Shown piece by piece: positions 50,186-59,040 of a DNA stretch of 64,000 nt. The stretch comes from Acidimicrobiia bacterium (GTDB taxonomy: Bacteria; Actinomycetota; Acidimicrobiia; IMCC26256; PALSA-610). Both the position numbers and the translations under genes were made by a program. The stretch covers positions 793,965 through 857,964 of the forward strand of contig BPGH01000001.1 in assembly GCA_026002935.1 (NCBI GenBank), read 5' to 3'. The stretch's first letter is position 1; each line of letters begins with the position of its first letter. A model generated the notes under the pieces. That model ran no database searches. It was not told the DNA's origin and worked only from the letters and a program-made list of their open reading frames with translations.

Positions 50186-50671
50186 TCACTCCTCGGGGTC
50201 GCGCTCGACGTCCGCGGCGACGAGCTCGAACTCGCCGTTGCGGTAGACGAGCGAAGCCGGCCGGCCCGCGAGCGGCGGCCGCAGGTCGCCGCGGTGCTTG
50301 TCGACCCGGACGGCGACCGTGCGCCGCCCGGACGCGGTGAGCATCGTCACGCGGTCGCTCGTCGTCCACTTGAACGCGGACGCCGGGAGCGTGAGCGACT
50401 GGTAGGTGGAGAACCGCTGCTGCTTGCCCGCGCGGCGCTGCAGCGCCGCGGCGACCCGTTCGGTGATCGGCCGGACGAACCCGTCCGGGAGCTTCGCCTT
50501 CTCGACCTCGGCCTTCACGATCTCGCGCAGGGCCGGGCCCGCGAAGACCTGGCGCTGCAGCGCGGCCGCGCGCGCGGCGTTGGACGCGCGGTTGACCCGC
50601 TCGAGGGTGGCGGCGAGCAGGTCGTGCTGCTCGGGATCGGGGAGGAGACGGACCTCGTCGACGCGTGCCAT
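50186..50671 (-). CDS. TnpB-derived protein lacking the RuvC nuclease domain
   Basis: 161 residues from ATG 50671 (ATG 50683 possible). The opening VRLLPDPEQHDLLAATLERVN matches the start of IS605-type TnpB ('v.LlPTpeQ...L..tl...N'), and the later SDRVTMLTASGRRTVAV and ASLVYRNGEFELVAADV match the strands just before TnpB's RuvC-I motif. The protein stops there: no DxG RuvC motif, zinc finger or ISRE ends follow. It has GC and codon use like its neighbours and no frameshift. It is probably a domesticated or stable remnant; its function is unknown. Confidence 0.6.
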   Translation of the reverse strand: MARVDEVRLLPDPEQHDLLAATLERVNRASNAARAAALQRQVFAGPALREIVKAEVEKAKLPDGFVRPITERVAAALQRRAGKQQRFSTYQSLTLPASAFKWTTSDRVTMLTASGRRTVAVRVDKHRGDLRPPLAGRPASLVYRNGEFELVAADVERDPEE

Positions 50672-50868
50672 GTCGCAGGGCATCGTACCGACGGGCCGGC
50701 GCGTGCCCCCGGGCCGGCGGCGGCCCGGCCGGCCCGGACCGGCGCGCACCCGCGGGGCCGCCCGGGTCGCCCCCGGCGAGGCGCCACCGGCGACGGGGCG
50801 TCGCCGGGACCCGCGTGGTCGCGCGCCGCGTGCGCCGCGCGCGTGTGCGCGGCTGCGATGATCGGCGG

Positions 50869-51549
50869 GTGCCGCCCGCGCCGCTGTTCTCGTTCGAGCA
50901 CGTGTCGGTCGCCGCGCCGCAGGGCTGGCGGTTGCACGACGCGTGCGGCCAGATCGGCGAGGGTGCGACCGCGATCGTCGGGCCGTCGGGCTCGGGAAAG
51001 TCGACGGTGCTGCGCCTGTGCAACCGCCTGGTCGTGCCCACCGCGGGTGTCGTGCGCTTCCGCGGCGACGACGTCGCGGCGCTCGACCCGTTGCGGCTCC
51101 GGCGCCGGGTCGGGATGGTGTTCCAGCGGCCGACCCCCTTCGCCGGGACGTGCGCCGACAACCTGCGCGTCGCGCGGCCCGGTCTCGACGACCGCACCGC
51201 CGTGGCGCTGCTCGAGCGCGTGCGCCTCGACGCGTCGTTCCTCGGCCGGGACGCGCAGTCGCTGTCGGGCGGGGAGGCGCAGCGCCTCTGCCTCGCCCGC
51301 ACCCTCGCGGCAGGACCGGAGGTGCTGCTGATGGACGAGGTCACCTCGTCGCTCGACGGCGACGCCCGCGACGCGCTGGAGGAGCTGGCGGCGGGCTGCG
51401 TCGCCGAGGGCGTCCCCGTCCTGTGGGTGACCCACGACGTCGCGCAGGCCCGCCGGGTCGGCGACACGGTGGTCGTGGTGCTCGACGGCCGCATCGCCGA
51501 CGAGGGCGAGGCCCGCGCCTACCTGGAGGAGCGTGAGGATGCCGAGTGA
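50869..51549 (+). CDS. fetA: ABC transporter ATPase (FetA-like)
   Basis: 226 residues from GTG 50869. Walker A is GPSGSGKST, the Q-loop MVFQRPTPF, the signature LSGGEAQRL, Walker B VLLMDEVTSSLD and the H-loop VTHD. It overlaps fetB by 17 bp. The pair matches FetAB, a two-component system thought to export iron. Identity rests mainly on the partner permease. Confidence 0.85.
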   Translation: MPPAPLFSFEHVSVAAPQGWRLHDACGQIGEGATAIVGPSGSGKSTVLRLCNRLVVPTAGVVRFRGDDVAALDPLRLRRRVGMVFQRPTPFAGTCADNLRVARPGLDDRTAVALLERVRLDASFLGRDAQSLSGGEAQRLCLARTLAAGPEVLLMDEVTSSLDGDARDALEELAAGCVAEGVPVLWVTHDVAQARRVGDTVVVVLDGRIADEGEARAYLEEREDAE

Positions 51550-52309
51550 CATCGGATGGGGCGGCCTCGCCGCCTCGCTCGTGCTCGTCGCGGTCGCGGT
51601 CGCGCTCTCGCTCGGCCGCCGCCTCGGGCTCGAGCGCTCGATCGTGTGGGCGTCGGCCCGAGCCCTCGTGCAGCTCCTGCTCGTCGGCGTCGCGCTCGAC
51701 TTCGTGCTCGACCGGACGGTCGCGTGGTCGTGGGCGTGGGTCGTCGTGATGGTGGGCTTCGCGGCCGACACCGTCCGCCGCCGGGCCCCGGAGGTGCCCC
51801 GGGTGTTCCCGCTCGCGCTCGGCGCCTTCGCGGCCGCGGCCGTCGTCACCCTCGCGGTGCTGTTCGGGTTGGGGGTGTTCCCGCTCGAACCCCGGACGCT
51901 GATCCCGCTCGCGGGCATGATGGTCGGCAACGCGATGACCGCCACCGTGCTCGTCGCCCGGCGGGTCGTCGAGGAGCTGCGCGACAAGCGCGACGAGGTC
52001 GAGGCGCGCCTCGCGCTCGGCCACGCGTCGGCGGAGGCGGCGCGTCCCTACGTGCGTGCCGCACTGCGCACCGCGCTGATCCCGCAGATCGAGACCACCA
52101 AGTCGGTCGGGCTGGTGTTCCTCCCGGGGGCGATGACCGGCCTGATCCTGGCCGGCGTCGACCCGCTCGACGCCGTGCGCGTGCAGGCCGCGGTGATGTA
52201 CCTGGTGCTCGGGTCGGTCGCGACGACCGTGACGGTGGTCGGCCTCGGTGTGCGGCGCCGGTCGTTCAGCGCCGACCACCGGCTCCTGGTCGGAGCCGAC
52301 GGCGGGTGA
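51533..52309 (+). CDS. fetB: ABC transporter permease FetB (UPF0014)
   Basis: 258 residues with about seven membrane helices. Family motifs are ARALVQLLLVGVAL, LIPLAGMMVGNAMTA, LGHASAEAARPYVRAALRTAL and the conserved PQIETTKSVGLVFLPGAMTG. GTG 51533 is chosen over ATG 51539 because GGAGGA at 51525-51530 suits either. It is co-translated with the ATPase. Confidence 0.9.
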   Translation: MRMPSDIGWGGLAASLVLVAVAVALSLGRRLGLERSIVWASARALVQLLLVGVALDFVLDRTVAWSWAWVVVMVGFAADTVRRRAPEVPRVFPLALGAFAAAAVVTLAVLFGLGVFPLEPRTLIPLAGMMVGNAMTATVLVARRVVEELRDKRDEVEARLALGHASAEAARPYVRAALRTALIPQIETTKSVGLVFLPGAMTGLILAGVDPLDAVRVQAAVMYLVLGSVATTVTVVGLGVRRRSFSADHRLLVGADGG

Positions 52310-52366
52310 GCGGGCGCGCGCCGAGGGCCGCGGGTGGGCGGCGGGGCGTGGTCGCGGTGCGGTTGC

Positions 52367-52450
52367 TCAGCGGCCGGCGCGCGGCCGCTTGCCGTGGTTG
52401 GCCTTGTTGCGGCGGGCCCGGAGCTTGCGGCGCTTCGTCTTCTTCGACAT
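52367..52450 (-). CDS. Ribosomal protein bL37-like mini protein (27 aa)
   Basis: ATG 52450 to TGA 52367 encodes 27 residues, of which more than half are Lys or Arg. It starts MSKKTKRRK and contains NKANHGKRP, the signature end of the actinobacterial 50S protein bL37 (about 24 residues). It was too small for length-based gene calling. The 3' end lies in a perfect palindrome AGCGGCCG-N5-CGGCCGCT (52369-52389) that may end transcription. The start is 44 bp from the divergent ychF start. Confidence 0.8.
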   Translation of the reverse strand: MSKKTKRRKLRARRNKANHGKRPRAGR

Positions 52451-52494
52451 CGGGCGCCGGAGCCTAGCGGGACCGGCCGGTAGCCTCGCCCACG

Positions 52495-53511
52495 ATGGAG
52501 AACCTGGGGGTCGTGGGGTTCACCGGCGCCGGCGCGAACCGTCTCTTCAGCGCGCTCACCGGGCTCCCCGTGCCGAGCGAGTACGAGGCGGCGGTCGGCG
52601 TCGCGACGGTGCCCGACGAGCGCCTGGAGCGCCTCGCCCGGATGTCGCGCTCGCGCAAGGTCGTGCCCGCCGGGTTCGAGCTCGTGCACCTGGCGCTGCC
52701 GCCCGGCGCGCAGCCCGGGGAGGGGCTCGGGGCGCGCCTGCTCGGCTCGCTCCGCAACTGCGACGCGATCCTCGTGGTGCTGCGGGCCCACGACGACGCC
52801 GGGGTCGCCGCCGACCCCGCCGGCGACCTCGCCGCGATCGAGCTCGAGCTCGTGGTCGCCGACCTCGCGAGCGTCGAGAACCGCCTGGAGCGGCAGCGCA
52901 AGGCGGCGAGGTCGGGCGCCAAGGAGGCCGTGGCGGAGGTCGCCGCCCTCGAGCGGGCCCACGAGGCGCTCGCGGCGGGCACGCCGCTCCTGCGCGCCGG
53001 CCTCGACGACGCGCAGCGGGCCGCGCTCGCCCCCGCGTTCCTGCTGACCGTGAAGCCGGTGCTGGTCGTGGGCAACACGGGTGAGCAGCCCGACGCGGCG
53101 GTGCCCGTGGCGGGCGCGCTCGCGGTGCCGGTCGACCTCGAGGCGGAGATCGCGGCGTGCGACCCGCAGGACCGGGACGAGATGCGGGCGTCGTACGGCC
53201 TGGGCGAGAGCGCGCTCGACCGGGTCGCGGGCGCCGCCTACGCGCTGCTCGGCCGCCGCACGTTCTTCACGACCGGCGAGAAGGAGTCGCGCGCCTGGAC
53301 GTTCCGGGCCGGGGCCCGCGCGCCGGAGTGCGCAGGGGTCATCCACTCCGACCTGCAGCGCGGCTTCATCCGTGCGGAGGTGATCCGCTGGGACGAGCTG
53401 CTCGAGATCGGCTCGTGGTCGAAGGCCAAGGAGATGGGGAAGCTGCGCGTGGAGGGCAAGGACTACGAGGTGCAGGACGGCGACGTCCTGGAGATCCGCT
53501 TCAACGTGTAG
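52495..53511 (+). CDS. ychF: YchF/Obg-type P-loop ATPase with degenerate Walker A
   Basis: 338 residues. The C-terminal TGS domain is intact (FFTTGEKESRAWTFRAG, GVIHSDLQRGFIRAEVI, YEVQDGDVLEIRFN), as is the coiled helical insert with LASVENRL. The N-terminal P-loop, GLPNVGKST in normal YchF, reads GFTGAGANRLF and lacks the Lys and Ser/Thr. The NxxE base-recognition motif survives as NTGE. YchF binds the ribosome and hydrolyses ATP; this copy probably cannot bind nucleotide normally. Confidence 0.85.
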   Translation: MENLGVVGFTGAGANRLFSALTGLPVPSEYEAAVGVATVPDERLERLARMSRSRKVVPAGFELVHLALPPGAQPGEGLGARLLGSLRNCDAILVVLRAHDDAGVAADPAGDLAAIELELVVADLASVENRLERQRKAARSGAKEAVAEVAALERAHEALAAGTPLLRAGLDDAQRAALAPAFLLTVKPVLVVGNTGEQPDAAVPVAGALAVPVDLEAEIAACDPQDRDEMRASYGLGESALDRVAGAAYALLGRRTFFTTGEKESRAWTFRAGARAPECAGVIHSDLQRGFIRAEVIRWDELLEIGSWSKAKEMGKLRVEGKDYEVQDGDVLEIRFNV

Positions 53512-53523
53512 GGGACCGCGCCG

Positions 53524-53853
53524 GTGCCGTGGCTCGTGCGTGGTGACGACGTGCTCGCGGCCGCCGAGGTCGCGGTGACGCGCCGGCAACGGCGGCGCGG
53601 CCTGATCGGCCGGCCCGCGCTCGAGGGCGTGTTCGTCGTCCGCCCCTGCCGGCAGGTGCACACCTTCGGGATGCGGTTCCCGATCGACGTCGCGTTCTGC
53701 GACCGGGACGGCTTCGTGCTGCACCGCACGACCCTGCGGCCGGGTCGGGTCTCGAAGCCGGTGTGGCGGGCCTACTTCGCGATCGAGGCCCCGGCCGGCT
53801 CGTTCGACCGCTGGGACCTCCGCCTCGGCGACGTGGTCGAGGTGCGCGGGTGA
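53524..53853 (+). CDS. DUF192 family protein
   Basis: 109 residues from GTG 53524. DUF192 hallmarks are RRRGLIGRPAL, HTFGMRFPIDVAF and the closing GDVVEV. The family is a small beta-barrel of unknown function, usually secreted; no signal peptide is seen here. It sits 12 bp after ychF and overlaps rsmI by 4 bp, so all three are co-transcribed. Confidence 0.85.
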   Translation: MPWLVRGDDVLAAAEVAVTRRQRRRGLIGRPALEGVFVVRPCRQVHTFGMRFPIDVAFCDRDGFVLHRTTLRPGRVSKPVWRAYFAIEAPAGSFDRWDLRLGDVVEVRG

Positions 53854-54725
53854 CCGGCGGGCCGGCGCCGCGGCCGGCGCTCGTGCTCGTCGCGACGCCG
53901 ATCGGCAACCTCGGCGACCTGTCGCCGCGGGCGGTCGAGGAGCTGCGCGCCGCCGACGTGATCGCCGCGGAGGACACGCGCCGCACCCGGGCGTTGCTGA
54001 GCGCGGCGGGGGTGCCGGCCGCCGGGCGGCTGCGCGCGGTGCACGCGCACAACGAGCGCGCCGAGGCGCGCCGGATCGTCGAGGCGATCCGCTCGGGCCA
54101 CCGGGTCGCGTACGTGAGCGACGCCGGTACGCCGGGGATCGCGGACCCGGGCGAGCGCCTGGTCCGTGCGTGCGTCGAGGCCGGCTGCCCGGTGGAGGTC
54201 GTGCCGGGGCCGAGCGCCCTGGTGGCCGCGCTCGTCGTCTCGGGCCTGCCGGCGGGCCGGTTCCGGTTCGAGGGGTTCCTCCCGCGCCGCGGCGCGGCGC
54301 GCGCCGAGCGCCTCGACGCGATCGCCCGGGCCGACACGACCGTCGTGCTGTTCGAGTCGCCGCACCGGGTCGCGGCGACGCTCGCCGACCTGCGCGAGGC
54401 GTGCGGGCCGACGCGGCCGGCGGCCGTGGTGCGCGAGCTGACGAAGGTCTTCGAGGACGTCGTGCGCGGGCCGCTGGGCGAGGTGGCCGACGCCGTCGGG
54501 CGCGGCGGCGAGGCGCGCGGCGAGCACGTGATCGTGGTCGGCGCCGCGCCCGGCCCGGCGGCGGTCACCGAGGCCTCGCTCGACGACGCGGCGCGGGGCG
54601 CGCTCGCGGCCGGGGCGTCCGCCCGCGACGCCGCGGCGGCCGTCGCCCGGGAGCTCGGCGTGCCGCGCCGGCGCGCCTACGACGCCGTGCTGCGCGTCCG
54701 CGGCGGCGACGTCAGGCCGGGTTGA
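53850..54725 (+). CDS. rsmI: 16S rRNA 2'-O-methyltransferase RsmI
   Basis: 291 residues from GTG 53850 overlapping the DUF192 stop. Tetrapyrrole-methylase fold motifs are ATPIGNLGDLS, AAEDTRRTRALL, YVSDAGTPGIADPG, VPGPSALVAAL and FEGFLPRRG. It methylates C1402 of 16S rRNA at the 2'-O. Its 3' end overlaps the convergent AbrB-like gene by 14 bp. Confidence 0.93.
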   Translation: MTGGPAPRPALVLVATPIGNLGDLSPRAVEELRAADVIAAEDTRRTRALLSAAGVPAAGRLRAVHAHNERAEARRIVEAIRSGHRVAYVSDAGTPGIADPGERLVRACVEAGCPVEVVPGPSALVAALVVSGLPAGRFRFEGFLPRRGAARAERLDAIARADTTVVLFESPHRVAATLADLREACGPTRPAAVVRELTKVFEDVVRGPLGEVADAVGRGGEARGEHVIVVGAAPGPAAVTEASLDDAARGALAAGASARDAAAAVARELGVPRRRAYDAVLRVRGGDVRPG

Positions 54726-54954
54726 GCTCGCGCGCGCAGCCCCGGCAGACGTGCTTGTCGTGCAGGGGGCGCAGGTCCTCCGCGCCGCCGCAGATCGCGC
54801 ACTCGGGCCCGATCTTGAGCAGCACGATCCGGCCCTCTTCGACCCGGATGTCGAGCAGGTCCCCCTGCCGGATTCCCAGGATCTTCCGCAGCTCGGCCGG
54901 GACGACCACCCGCCCGAGCTGGTCGATCCGGCGCGCGGTGCCGATCGAACGCAC
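54712..54954 (-). CDS. AbrB/SpoVT-domain regulator with zinc knuckle
   Basis: 80 residues from ATG 54954. A swapped-hairpin AbrB domain covers about residues 3-48 (GTARRIDQLGRVVVPAELRK ... GDLLDIRVEEGRIVLLK). A C-terminal CAICGG...CRGC pair could bind zinc. It is probably a dimeric transition-state-type DNA-binding protein; targets are unknown. It is divergent from metG with 160 bp between. Confidence 0.88.
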   Translation of the reverse strand: MRSIGTARRIDQLGRVVVPAELRKILGIRQGDLLDIRVEEGRIVLLKIGPECAICGGAEDLRPLHDKHVCRGCARELNPA

Positions 54955-55114
54955 GACCCAACCCCCACGCCCCGCTCCACCGTCCCCACCCGGTGGGTCC
55001 CACCGGCATCCGGCCGGCCGGGGCGAACCGGATCATATCCCCAGATTCTGCCCGATGTCACCCCGGCGCCCGGCGCCGGGGGGGCCGTGCGGCAGGCGGC
55101 AGAATGGCCTGCGC

Positions 55115-56635
55115 ATGCCGGGCCGTCCCTTCTCCCTCACCACACCCATCTACTACGTCAACGACGTGCCCCACATCGGCCACGCCTACACCACGGTCGC
55201 GGCCGACGTGCTCGCCCGGTGGCGGCGCCTCCTCGGCGACGACGTGTTCTTCCTCACCGGCACCGACGAGCACGGGCTGAAGGTCCAGCGCTCGGCCGAG
55301 GCGAAGGGCATCACGCCCAAGGAGATGGTGGACCGGACGGCGCCCGCGTTCCGGCGGGCCTGGGACGAGTTGGACATCTCCTACGACGACTTCATCCGCA
55401 CGACCGAGCCGCGCCACCACCGCGCGGTGCAGGACTTCCTCCAGCGCGTCTACGACGCCGGCGACATCGAGCTCGGCACCTACGAGGGCCTCTACTGCGT
55501 CGCCTGCGAGGCGTACTACACCGAGGACGAGCTGGTCGGCGGCAACTGCCCGGTGCACGGCCGCCCGGTCGAACACGTCGTCGAGGAGAACTACTTCTTC
55601 AAGCTCTCACGCTACGGCGACCGCCTGCTCGAGCACTACGCGCGCCACCCGGACGCGGTGCAACCCGACTACCGCATGAACGAGGTGCTCGGGTTCATCC
55701 GCCAGGGGCTCCACGACTTCTCGATGAGCCGCACGTCGATCACCTGGGGTGTCCCGCTGCCGTGGGACCCCGCGCACGTCGCGTACGTGTGGTTCGACGC
55801 GCTGTTCAACTACTGCACCGCGATGGGCTACGGCGAGGACCCGGCGCGCTTCGATCGCTTCTGGCCGGTCGACTACCACCTCATCGGCAAGGACATCCTG
55901 CGGTTCCACGCCGTGTACTGGCCGGCGATGCTGATGTCGGCGGGGCTCGCGCCGCCCAAGCACGTGTTCGCGCACGGGTGGCTGCTCGTCGGCGGCGAGA
56001 AGATGTCGAAGACGAAGCTCAACCAGATCGCCCCGTCCGACCTGGTGGCCGACTTCGGCGTCGACGGGTTCCGGTACCACTTCATGGTCGACCAGCGCTT
56101 CGGGCCCGACGGCGACTTCTCGTACGAGGCGATGGTCACGCGCTACAACGCGGACCTCGCGAACAACTTCGGGAACCTCGCCAACCGTGTGCTCAACATG
56201 GCCGTCAACTACCTGGGCGGCGTGGTCCCCGACGAGCGTGCCGACGGCGTGCTCGTGGACGCCGCGGCGCGGGCGTACACACAGATGGAGGCGCACATGG
56301 AGCGCCTCGACTTCGCGGGCGCGTTCGGCTCGGTGTGGGAGCTGATCCGTGCGACCAACGCGTACATCGAGGAACGCCAGCCGTGGGCGCTGAACAAGGC
56401 GGGCGACGCGAAGGCCACGGCGGCGGTGCTCGGCGACTGCCTGGAGGCGCTGCGGATCGTCGCGCTCCTGTCGTCGCCGGTGATCCCCCGCGCGGCGGCC
56501 GAGCTGTGGCGGCGGCTCGGGCTTCCGGGCCGCCCGCAGGACGCGCGCCTGCCCGCCGCGGCGGCCTGGGGCGGGCTGCCGGCGGGCGCCCGGCTCGACA
56601 AGGGCGCGCCGCTGTTCCCGCGCAAGGAGGCCTGA
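55115..56635 (+). CDS. metG: Methionine-tRNA ligase
   Basis: 506 residues. HIGH is PHIGHAYTT, KMSKS is GEKMSKTKLN, and the single knuckle CVACEAYY with NCPVHGRP forms the zinc site. WGVPLPWDP, YVWFDALFNY and QPWALNK are further landmarks. The length and the absence of a C-terminal tRNA-binding domain fit the short actinobacterial form. It leads the metG-tatD-rsmA-ispE operon. Confidence 0.95.
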   Translation: MPGRPFSLTTPIYYVNDVPHIGHAYTTVAADVLARWRRLLGDDVFFLTGTDEHGLKVQRSAEAKGITPKEMVDRTAPAFRRAWDELDISYDDFIRTTEPRHHRAVQDFLQRVYDAGDIELGTYEGLYCVACEAYYTEDELVGGNCPVHGRPVEHVVEENYFFKLSRYGDRLLEHYARHPDAVQPDYRMNEVLGFIRQGLHDFSMSRTSITWGVPLPWDPAHVAYVWFDALFNYCTAMGYGEDPARFDRFWPVDYHLIGKDILRFHAVYWPAMLMSAGLAPPKHVFAHGWLLVGGEKMSKTKLNQIAPSDLVADFGVDGFRYHFMVDQRFGPDGDFSYEAMVTRYNADLANNFGNLANRVLNMAVNYLGGVVPDERADGVLVDAAARAYTQMEAHMERLDFAGAFGSVWELIRATNAYIEERQPWALNKAGDAKATAAVLGDCLEALRIVALLSSPVIPRAAAELWRRLGLPGRPQDARLPAAAAWGGLPAGARLDKGAPLFPRKEA

Positions 56636-56636
56636 C

Positions 56637-57398
56637 GTGCGCCGCGAGCGCTGGGTCGACTCGCACTGCCACGTCCACGGTGCACCCGACGCGGACGCGC
56701 AGGTGGCGCGCGCCCACGCGGCGGGCGTCGAGTGGATCGTGTGCGTCGGCACCGACCTCGGGACCTCGCACCACGCGCTCGACCTCGCGGGTCGCCACCC
56801 GACGGTGATGGCGACCGTGGGCCTGCACCCCCACGACGCGTCGAAGCTCGCCGCCGAGTGGCCGATGATCGAGGCGCTCGCGGCCACCGAGGAGTGCGCC
56901 GCGATCGGGGAGGCCGGCTTCGACCTGTACTACGAGCACTCACCACGTGACGAGCAGGAGGTCGCGTTCCGGTTCCAGATCCGGCTGGCGCGCCGCCTCG
57001 GCAAGCCGCTCGTGGTCCACACCCGCGACGCGTGGGACGACACGTTGCGCGTCCTCGCCGACGAGGGCCCGCCCGCCGTCACGGTGTTCCACTGCTTCAC
57101 GGGCGGACCGGCGGAGGCACGGCGGGCGCTGGGGCTCGGCGCATACCTGTCGTTCAGCGGGATCGTCTCGTTCAAGAACGCGCAGCCGGTGCGCGAGGCC
57201 GCCCGGCTGGTGCCCGACGACCGCCTCCTGGTCGAGACCGACGCGCCCTACCTCACGCCCGAGCCACTGCGCGGCAGGCCGAACGAGCCCGCGCTCGTCG
57301 GCGTCGTCGGGGCGGCGCTCGCCGCCGCGCGCGGCGTCGACCCGATCGCCGTGGCCGACGCCACCCGCGAGAACGCGGCCCGCGTGTTCGGCAGGTGA
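56637..57398 (+). CDS. tatD: TatD family metal-dependent deoxyribonuclease
   Basis: 253 residues from GTG 56637, one base after the metG stop. Metal ligands are in DSHCHVH, the Glu of AIGEAGFDLY, VVHTRDA, VFHCFTGG and ETDAPYLTP. TatD enzymes are 3'-5' exonucleases involved in DNA quality control. The end overlaps rsmA by 4 bp. Confidence 0.93.
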   Translation: MRRERWVDSHCHVHGAPDADAQVARAHAAGVEWIVCVGTDLGTSHHALDLAGRHPTVMATVGLHPHDASKLAAEWPMIEALAATEECAAIGEAGFDLYYEHSPRDEQEVAFRFQIRLARRLGKPLVVHTRDAWDDTLRVLADEGPPAVTVFHCFTGGPAEARRALGLGAYLSFSGIVSFKNAQPVREAARLVPDDRLLVETDAPYLTPEPLRGRPNEPALVGVVGAALAAARGVDPIAVADATRENAARVFGR

Positions 57399-58210
57399 AC
57401 CCGACGGAGCTGCGCGCGCTCCTCGGGCGCCACGGTCTCCGCCCGAGCCGGGCGCTCGGGCAGAACTTCCTCGTCGACGCCAACACGGCCGCGCGGATCG
57501 TCCGGCTCGCGGGGGTCGGGCCGGGAGACCACGTCGTCGAGGTCGGCCCCGGTGTCGGGTCGCTCACCTGCGCGCTCCACGACGCCGGCGCGCACGTGGT
57601 GGCGGTCGAGCTCGACCGCCACCTCCTGCCCGCGCTCGCGGAGGTGCTGGGCGACCGTCCGGTGCAGGTGGTGGCGGCCGACGCGCTCGAGGTCGACTGG
57701 CCCGCGCTCTGCGCGGGGCCGGCGCGCTGGTCGATGGTGTCGAACCTGCCGTACAACGTCGCGGTGCCCGTCGTCGTGCGCGTGCTGGAGACCGCGCCGA
57801 TGATCGACCGCCTGCTGGTGATGGTGCAGCGCGAGGTGGCCGAGCGCCTCGCCGCGCGTCCCGGCGACGCCCAGTACGGTGCGGTCTCGGTGAAGGTCGC
57901 CTACCACGCCGACGCCGCGGTCGTGGGGGTCGTCCCCCCGTCGGTCTTCCTCCCGCGCCCGCGGGTCGAGTCCGCGCTGGTGCGCGTCGTCCGGCGCCCG
58001 ACGCCCGTGCCGGTGCACGACCCCGAGCGGATGTTCGCGCTCGTGCGCGCGGGGTTCGGGACCCGGCGCAAGACGTTGCGCAACGCGCTCACGCCCGTGC
58101 TCGGGCGCGACGCGGCCCGCGCCCTCGAGGCGGCGGGGATCGATCCGGGCGCGCGCGCCGAGACGCTCGGCCTCGCGGACTGGGCGCGGCTCGCCGAGGC
58201 GGCGCCGTGA
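57395..58210 (+). CDS. rsmA: 16S rRNA dimethyltransferase RsmA/KsgA
   Basis: 271 residues from GTG 57395. It opens with SRALGQNFLVD, the SAM-binding VEVGPGVGSLT, the catalytic SNLPYNVAVP and VFLPRPRVESALV. It dimethylates two adjacent adenosines in helix 45 of 16S rRNA. GTGA overlaps at both ends tie it to tatD and ispE. Confidence 0.95.
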   Translation: MNPTELRALLGRHGLRPSRALGQNFLVDANTAARIVRLAGVGPGDHVVEVGPGVGSLTCALHDAGAHVVAVELDRHLLPALAEVLGDRPVQVVAADALEVDWPALCAGPARWSMVSNLPYNVAVPVVVRVLETAPMIDRLLVMVQREVAERLAARPGDAQYGAVSVKVAYHADAAVVGVVPPSVFLPRPRVESALVRVVRRPTPVPVHDPERMFALVRAGFGTRRKTLRNALTPVLGRDAARALEAAGIDPGARAETLGLADWARLAEAAP

Positions 58211-59040
58211 ACGCGGTCGTACGCGCGCCCGCCAAGGTGACGATGTCGCTGCGTGTCCTGCGGCGGCGGGAGGACGGGTACCACGAGATCGACGCGCTCG
58301 CGGTGTGCGTCGGCGAGCCGTACGACACCGTGTGCGTCGAGCCGTCGGGCGCACCCCGGGTCACCGTGACCGGCCCGCACGCCGCCGGTGTGCCCACCGA
58401 CGGCACCGACCTCGCGTCACGGGCGGCGCGCCTGCTCGGCCGTACCGTGTCCATCACCCTCGACAAGGGCATCCCGCCCGGCGGCGGGCTCGGGGGCGGT
58501 TCCGCGGACGCGGCGGCCGTCCTGCGCGCGCTCGCCGGGCCGGAGACCGCACGGGAGGTCGCGTCCGACCTCGGCTCCGACGTGCCGTTCTGCGTCGACG
58601 GGACGCCCGCGCGCATGCGCGGGCGGGGGGAGCTGCTCGAACCGGTGCGGGTGCCCCGCCTGCACGTCGTGATCGCGACGCCGCGCTTCGGCTGCGCGAC
58701 CCCGGACGTGTACCGCGCGTGGGACGAGCTGGGCGGCCCGCGCTCGCCGCGTTCGGTGCGCGCGCCGGGGTTCGGCGGCGAGCTCGTCAACGACCTCGAA
58801 CCGGCGGCGGAGCACGTCGAACCGCGCCTCGCCCGCTTTCGCGCCGAGCTGGAGGACGCGCTGGGCCGCCCGGCCGTCCTGTGCGGCAGCGGGTCCTCGT
58901 TCGCGGCGTGGTTCGAGTCGGCCGGCACCGCACGCGAGGCCGCGGCCGCCGCCCGCGCCCGGCTCGACGCCGCGGGCGTCTGGGCGACGGCAACCCTCCC
59001 CCGTGGGCACGCCGGGCGCGGCATGTCGTCGTGGTGGTGA
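58207..59040 (+). CDS. ispE: 4-diphosphocytidyl-2-C-methyl-D-erythritol kinase
   Basis: 277 residues. GHMP-kinase features are RAPAKVTMSLRVLRRREDGYH (in two parts), the ATP loop IPPGGGLGGGSADAA and CGSGSSFAAWF near the end. It phosphorylates CDP-methylerythritol in the MEP isoprenoid pathway. The last residues (GHAGRGMSSWW) and the stop codon come from the first unit of a 61-bp tandem repeat, so the native C-terminus may have been replaced. Confidence 0.93.
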   Translation: MNAVVRAPAKVTMSLRVLRRREDGYHEIDALAVCVGEPYDTVCVEPSGAPRVTVTGPHAAGVPTDGTDLASRAARLLGRTVSITLDKGIPPGGGLGGGSADAAAVLRALAGPETAREVASDLGSDVPFCVDGTPARMRGRGELLEPVRVPRLHVVIATPRFGCATPDVYRAWDELGGPRSPRSVRAPGFGGELVNDLEPAAEHVEPRLARFRAELEDALGRPAVLCGSGSSFAAWFESAGTAREAAAAARARLDAAGVWATATLPRGHAGRGMSSWW

